From Carnobacterium_A sp049673005 (GTDB lineage: Bacteria > Bacillota > Bacilli > Lactobacillales > Carnobacteriaceae): DNA of 8,235 bases. Position numbers and translations under genes: made by a program. Below are positions 5,989 through 8,235 of this stretch, piece after piece. The number at the start of each line of letters is the position of its first letter. Within the stretch, counting starts at the first letter, position 1. The notes below the pieces were generated by a model. The model did not search any database, was not told the origin of the DNA, and was given only the letters and a program-made list of their open reading frames with translations. The stretch lies in the NCBI RefSeq assembly GCF_049673005.1, contig NZ_JBATXB010000101.1:1-8235 (forward strand), written 5' to 3'.

Positions 5989-7335
5989 CTATACGAGCCC
6001 TTGACTAATCATGGATTCAGCTATATGCATAAAACCAGCTATATTTGCTCCTGCTACAAAATTACCTGGAGTATGATACATTTCAGCAGTATCACGTACC
6101 TCAATGTAGATAGACTTCATTATGTTTTTTAATTTTTCATCAACTTCGTCAAATGTCCAACTAAGTCGCTGACTATTTTGAGACATTTCTAATGCAGACA
6201 CCGCAACACCACCAGCATTAGCAGCTTTTCCGGGAGCATATGGAATTTTAGCATCCTGATAAACCTCAATTGCATCTAAATCTGAAGGCATATTAGCTCC
6301 TTCAGCAACGGCTATCACACCATTTCTGATCATCTTTTTAGCTTTCATGCCATCAATTTCATTTTGGGTAGCACAGGGTAGTGCTACTTGATAATTCTTT
6401 TCTATATCCCAAATGCTTCCCTCATAATAATATGCTTTTGGATGATGATGAATGTATTCAGAAATTCTTTTTCTTTCTACTTCTTTTATTTGCTTAATAG
6501 TAGAATAATTAATTCCATTCGGATCCCATATATAACCATTGGAATCTGAGCAGGCTATAACTGTTCCACCTAGTTCATGAACCTTTTGAATAGCATATAT
6601 AGCAACGTTCCCACTTCCTGAAACAACTACTTTTTTACCCTTAAACGATTGTCCCATATCTTTAAGCATTTCATCTGTAAAATAAACAACTCCATAGCCA
6701 GTTGCTTCGGTTCTACCAAGACTACCTCCTAAGAAGACTGGTTTACCGGTTAACACACCTGCTTCAAATCCGTTTAGTCGTTTATATTGTCCATACAAAT
6801 AACCAATTTCTCTAGCTCCGACACCGATATCTCCCGCGGGGACATCAAAATCAGGTCCAATATGCTGTTGTAATTCAGTCATAAAACTTTGACAGAAACG
6901 CATCACTTCATTATTTGTCTTCCCTTTAGGATCAAAATCACTACCGCCTTTTCCGCCACCAATTGGCAGACCAGTTAGACTATTCTTAAAAACCTGCTCA
7001 AAACCAAGAAATTTAATAATACTTTGATTTACACTTGGATGAAAACGAAGTCCGCCTTTATATGGTCCAATTGCTGAATTAAATTGAACACGAAAACCTC
7101 TATTCACTTTTATTTCTCCTTGATCAGTCATCCAAGGAACTCTAAACTGAATTATCCTTTCAGGTTCTATCATTCGTTCCAAAATATTTTGTTGAATAAA
7201 TTCAGGATGTGCAGTAAGTACTGGTTCTATGCTGCATAAAAACTCTTTAACAGCTTGTAAAAATTCAACCTGTTCTGGATCTCTTTTTTTTATTTTCTTA
7301 TATGTTTCTTCAATATATCTTACGGCTTCTTGCAT
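5989..7335 (-). CDS. gdhA: Glutamate dehydrogenase, NADP-type
   Basis: The enzyme interconverts 2-oxoglutarate plus ammonium and glutamate in the cytoplasm, normally in the direction of glutamate with NADPH. From the start at 7335 it has 448 residues, the usual size of the small hexameric family (about 447-450). Conserved substrate residues are visible: K93 in GPYKGGLRFHPS, K117 in FKNSL, K129 in GGGKGGSDFDPKG, and D169 in PAGDIGVG. The nucleotide motif GSGNVA is at 240-245, and the end of the next strand reads SDSNG (263-267), like NADP-specific enzymes and unlike the SGPDG of NAD-specific clostridial GDH. NADP use is therefore likely but inferred. The frame is open to an ATG at 7362, adding nine residues, but that ATG has no ribosome binding site, whereas the ATG at 7335 has AGGTG 8 bases upstream and gives the normal length. 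It is a single gene, divergent from def and ended by its own terminator. Confidence 0.94.
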   Translation of the reverse strand: MQEAVRYIEETYKKIKKRDPEQVEFLQAVKEFLCSIEPVLTAHPEFIQQNILERMIEPERIIQFRVPWMTDQGEIKVNRGFRVQFNSAIGPYKGGLRFHPSVNQSIIKFLGFEQVFKNSLTGLPIGGGKGGSDFDPKGKTNNEVMRFCQSFMTELQQHIGPDFDVPAGDIGVGAREIGYLYGQYKRLNGFEAGVLTGKPVFLGGSLGRTEATGYGVVYFTDEMLKDMGQSFKGKKVVVSGSGNVAIYAIQKVHELGGTVIACSDSNGYIWDPNGINYSTIKQIKEVERKRISEYIHHHPKAYYYEGSIWDIEKNYQVALPCATQNEIDGMKAKKMIRNGVIAVAEGANMPSDLDAIEVYQDAKIPYAPGKAANAGGVAVSALEMSQNSQRLSWTFDEVDEKLKNIMKSIYIEVRDTAEMYHTPGNFVAGANIAGFMHIAESMISQGLV

Positions 7336-7390
7336 ACCATCCACACCTACTTTCTTCAACATTCATCGATTGAAATCTTACTTGCTCAAA

Positions 7391-7399
7391 ATTATCTCA
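7391..7399 (-). promoter_or_regulatory. Candidate gdhA promoter (extended -10)
   Basis: On the minus strand, TGAGATAAT (7399-7391) is an extended -10 element (TGN plus GATAAT). A weak -35, TTCATT (7419-7414), lies 17 bases upstream. Transcription would start near 7384, about 50 bases before the preferred gdhA start at 7335. Support is sequence fit and position only. Confidence 0.4.
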
Positions 7400-7490
7400 T
7401 AAATTTTATTAAAAATGAAGGTTTTATTTTAATCTTTAAAAATTATTTGGCGTGCATTTTATTTAAATAGCTGTTAAAATAGTAAAGTTA

Positions 7491-7519
7491 TTGATTACTG
7501 TACCTATAAAAAGTAAAAT
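7491..7519 (+). promoter_or_regulatory. Candidate def promoter
   Basis: TTGATT (7491-7496) and TAAAAT (7514-7519) are exactly 17 bases apart, a good sigma-A promoter, giving a start near 7526 and a leader of about 30 bases. A second possible element is the extended -10 TGTTAAAAT at 7472-7480, without a clear -35. The def ribosome binding site AGGAGTGAG (7541-7549) follows. Confidence 0.5.
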
Positions 7520-7555
7520 GTTCTATGAAAATTTATTTACAGGAGTGAGTTAAAA

Positions 7556-8119
7556 ATGATTACAATGGAGAATATCATTTTGGAAGGTAGCCCAGCTTTA
7601 AGAGAACCTGCTGAGGAAATTACTTTCCCAATAAGCGAGGACATAAAAACATTGGGTCAAGAAATGTTAGAATTTTTAAAGAATAGTCAAGATGCAGAAC
7701 TAGCAGAAAAATATCAGCTTCGCGCAGGAGTTGGATTAGCAGCATCTCAGCTAAATGTCTCTAAAAGGATGATTGCTGTTCACATACCTAGTGATAATGA
7801 TGACACAAGCGAACCCCTTTTAAGTACAATCATGATTAACCCTAAAATTGTTAGTCACTCTGTTCAAAGCGCATGTCTGTCAGATGGTGAAGGCTGTTTG
7901 TCCGTTAATCGTGATGTTCCAGGTTATGTTCCTCGCCATTCAAGAATAACGGTAACTTATTTTAATTTGAACGGTGAAAAACAAAAAATTCGATTAAAAA
8001 ATTATTCAGCTATTGTCGTGCAGCATGAAATTGATCATACTAACGGTATAATGTTCTACGATCATATTAATAAAGAAGATCCATTTCACTTAGATGAAGA
8101 TGTTTCTATTCTATCTTAA
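7556..8119 (+). CDS. def: Peptide deformylase
   Basis: This 187-residue metalloenzyme removes the formyl group from the N-terminal methionine of new proteins at the ribosome, an essential step in most bacteria. All three family motifs are present: GVGLAASQ (58-65, with Q65), EGCLS (112-116, metal ligand C114) and QHEIDH (156-161, with the HExxH metal ligands H157 and H161 and catalytic E158). The length and the insertion between motifs 1 and 2 fit the type 2 enzymes of Gram-positive bacteria, as does the MITM start. AGGAGTGAG lies upstream with a spacing of 10 bases from AGGAG to the ATG at 7556; the second ATG at 7565 would be too far away. It has its own promoter and terminator. No fmt or other partner gene is next to it. 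Confidence 0.97.
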   Translation: MITMENIILEGSPALREPAEEITFPISEDIKTLGQEMLEFLKNSQDAELAEKYQLRAGVGLAASQLNVSKRMIAVHIPSDNDDTSEPLLSTIMINPKIVSHSVQSACLSDGEGCLSVNRDVPGYVPRHSRITVTYFNLNGEKQKIRLKNYSAIVVQHEIDHTNGIMFYDHINKEDPFHLDEDVSILS

Positions 8120-8134
8120 TTATTCTATACAAAT

Positions 8135-8187
8135 AAAAAAAACGTTAAGACGCTGACATAATTATGTCTACGTCTTAACGTTTTTTT
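8135..8187. terminator. Bidirectional terminator between def and the tRNA gene
   Basis: AACGTTAAGACG (8141-8152) pairs perfectly with CGTCTTAACGTT (8171-8182). Runs of A (8135-8140) and T (8183-8187) flank the stem, so it ends transcription from both sides: def on the plus strand, starting 15 bases after its stop, and the tRNA on the minus strand. The region between the arms contains a further perfect palindrome, GACATAATTATGTC (8155-8168), so the whole forms one very long hairpin. Confidence 0.92.
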
Positions 8188-8193
8188 ACAGTA

Positions 8194-8235
8194 TGGAGAT
8201 AAGGGGGTTCGAACCCCTGACCTTTTGGCTGCCAG
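8194..8235 (-). tRNA. tRNA 3' part, probably tRNA-Ala(GGC), partial
   Basis: Read on the minus strand, the T-arm is AGGGG-TTCGAAC-CCCCT, followed by the acceptor half TATCTCC and discriminator A73 at 8194. The next bases are TAC, so CCA is not encoded and must be added by the CCA-adding enzyme. Counting back with a 5-base variable loop places T33 at 8234 and anticodon GGC at 8233-8231, which reads Ala codons. U70 in the acceptor fits the G3-U70 identity pair of alanine tRNA. The 5' half lies beyond the right edge, so the D-arm and the anticodon stem cannot be checked. The tRNA itself is sure; the amino acid is less so. Confidence 0.75.

Overview
The window is AT-rich, low-GC Gram-positive (Firmicutes) DNA. 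The order pdhA-pdhB-pdhC-pdhD, the two-lipoyl-domain E2 and the general look of PdhD and GdhA recall Enterococcus and its relatives (Enterococcaceae, Vagococcus, Melissococcus, Carnobacterium). This placement rests on remembered protein similarity, not a search, so the genus is left open. The content is mainly core metabolism and housekeeping. I found no clearly new multi-gene system. The unusual parts are a mobile intron at the left edge and the regulatory DNA around the pdh operon.

Layout. Positions 1-120 carry the 5' end of a group II intron of the group IIC type on the minus strand; it runs off the left edge. It begins directly at the end of the U-tract of the pdh operon terminator (121-152). 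The four genes of the pyruvate dehydrogenase complex then follow on the minus strand, transcribed from right to left: pdhA (E1 alpha), pdhB (E1 beta), pdhC (E2) and pdhD (E3). pdhA/pdhB and pdhC/pdhD are tightly coupled. pdhB and pdhC are separated by 144 bases holding a strong hairpin. Upstream of pdhA, about 515 non-coding bases hold a Rex-like operator, a perfect 8-bp dyad in the probable leader, and the terminator of gdhA. gdhA (NADP-type glutamate dehydrogenase) is also on the minus strand, as a single gene. def (peptide deformylase) is divergent from it on the plus strand. A bidirectional terminator separates def from a tRNA gene, probably tRNA-Ala(GGC), on the minus strand and cut by the right edge.

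How it works together. The four Pdh proteins form the complex that turns pyruvate, NAD+ and CoA into acetyl-CoA, CO2 and NADH. A Rex operator upstream would let the NADH/NAD+ ratio control this NADH-producing step. GdhA links 2-oxoglutarate and ammonium to glutamate. Peptide deformylase removes the N-formyl group from new proteins. The two best starting points for further work are the intron placed at the terminator and the redox-type operator plus leader dyad of the pdh operon.
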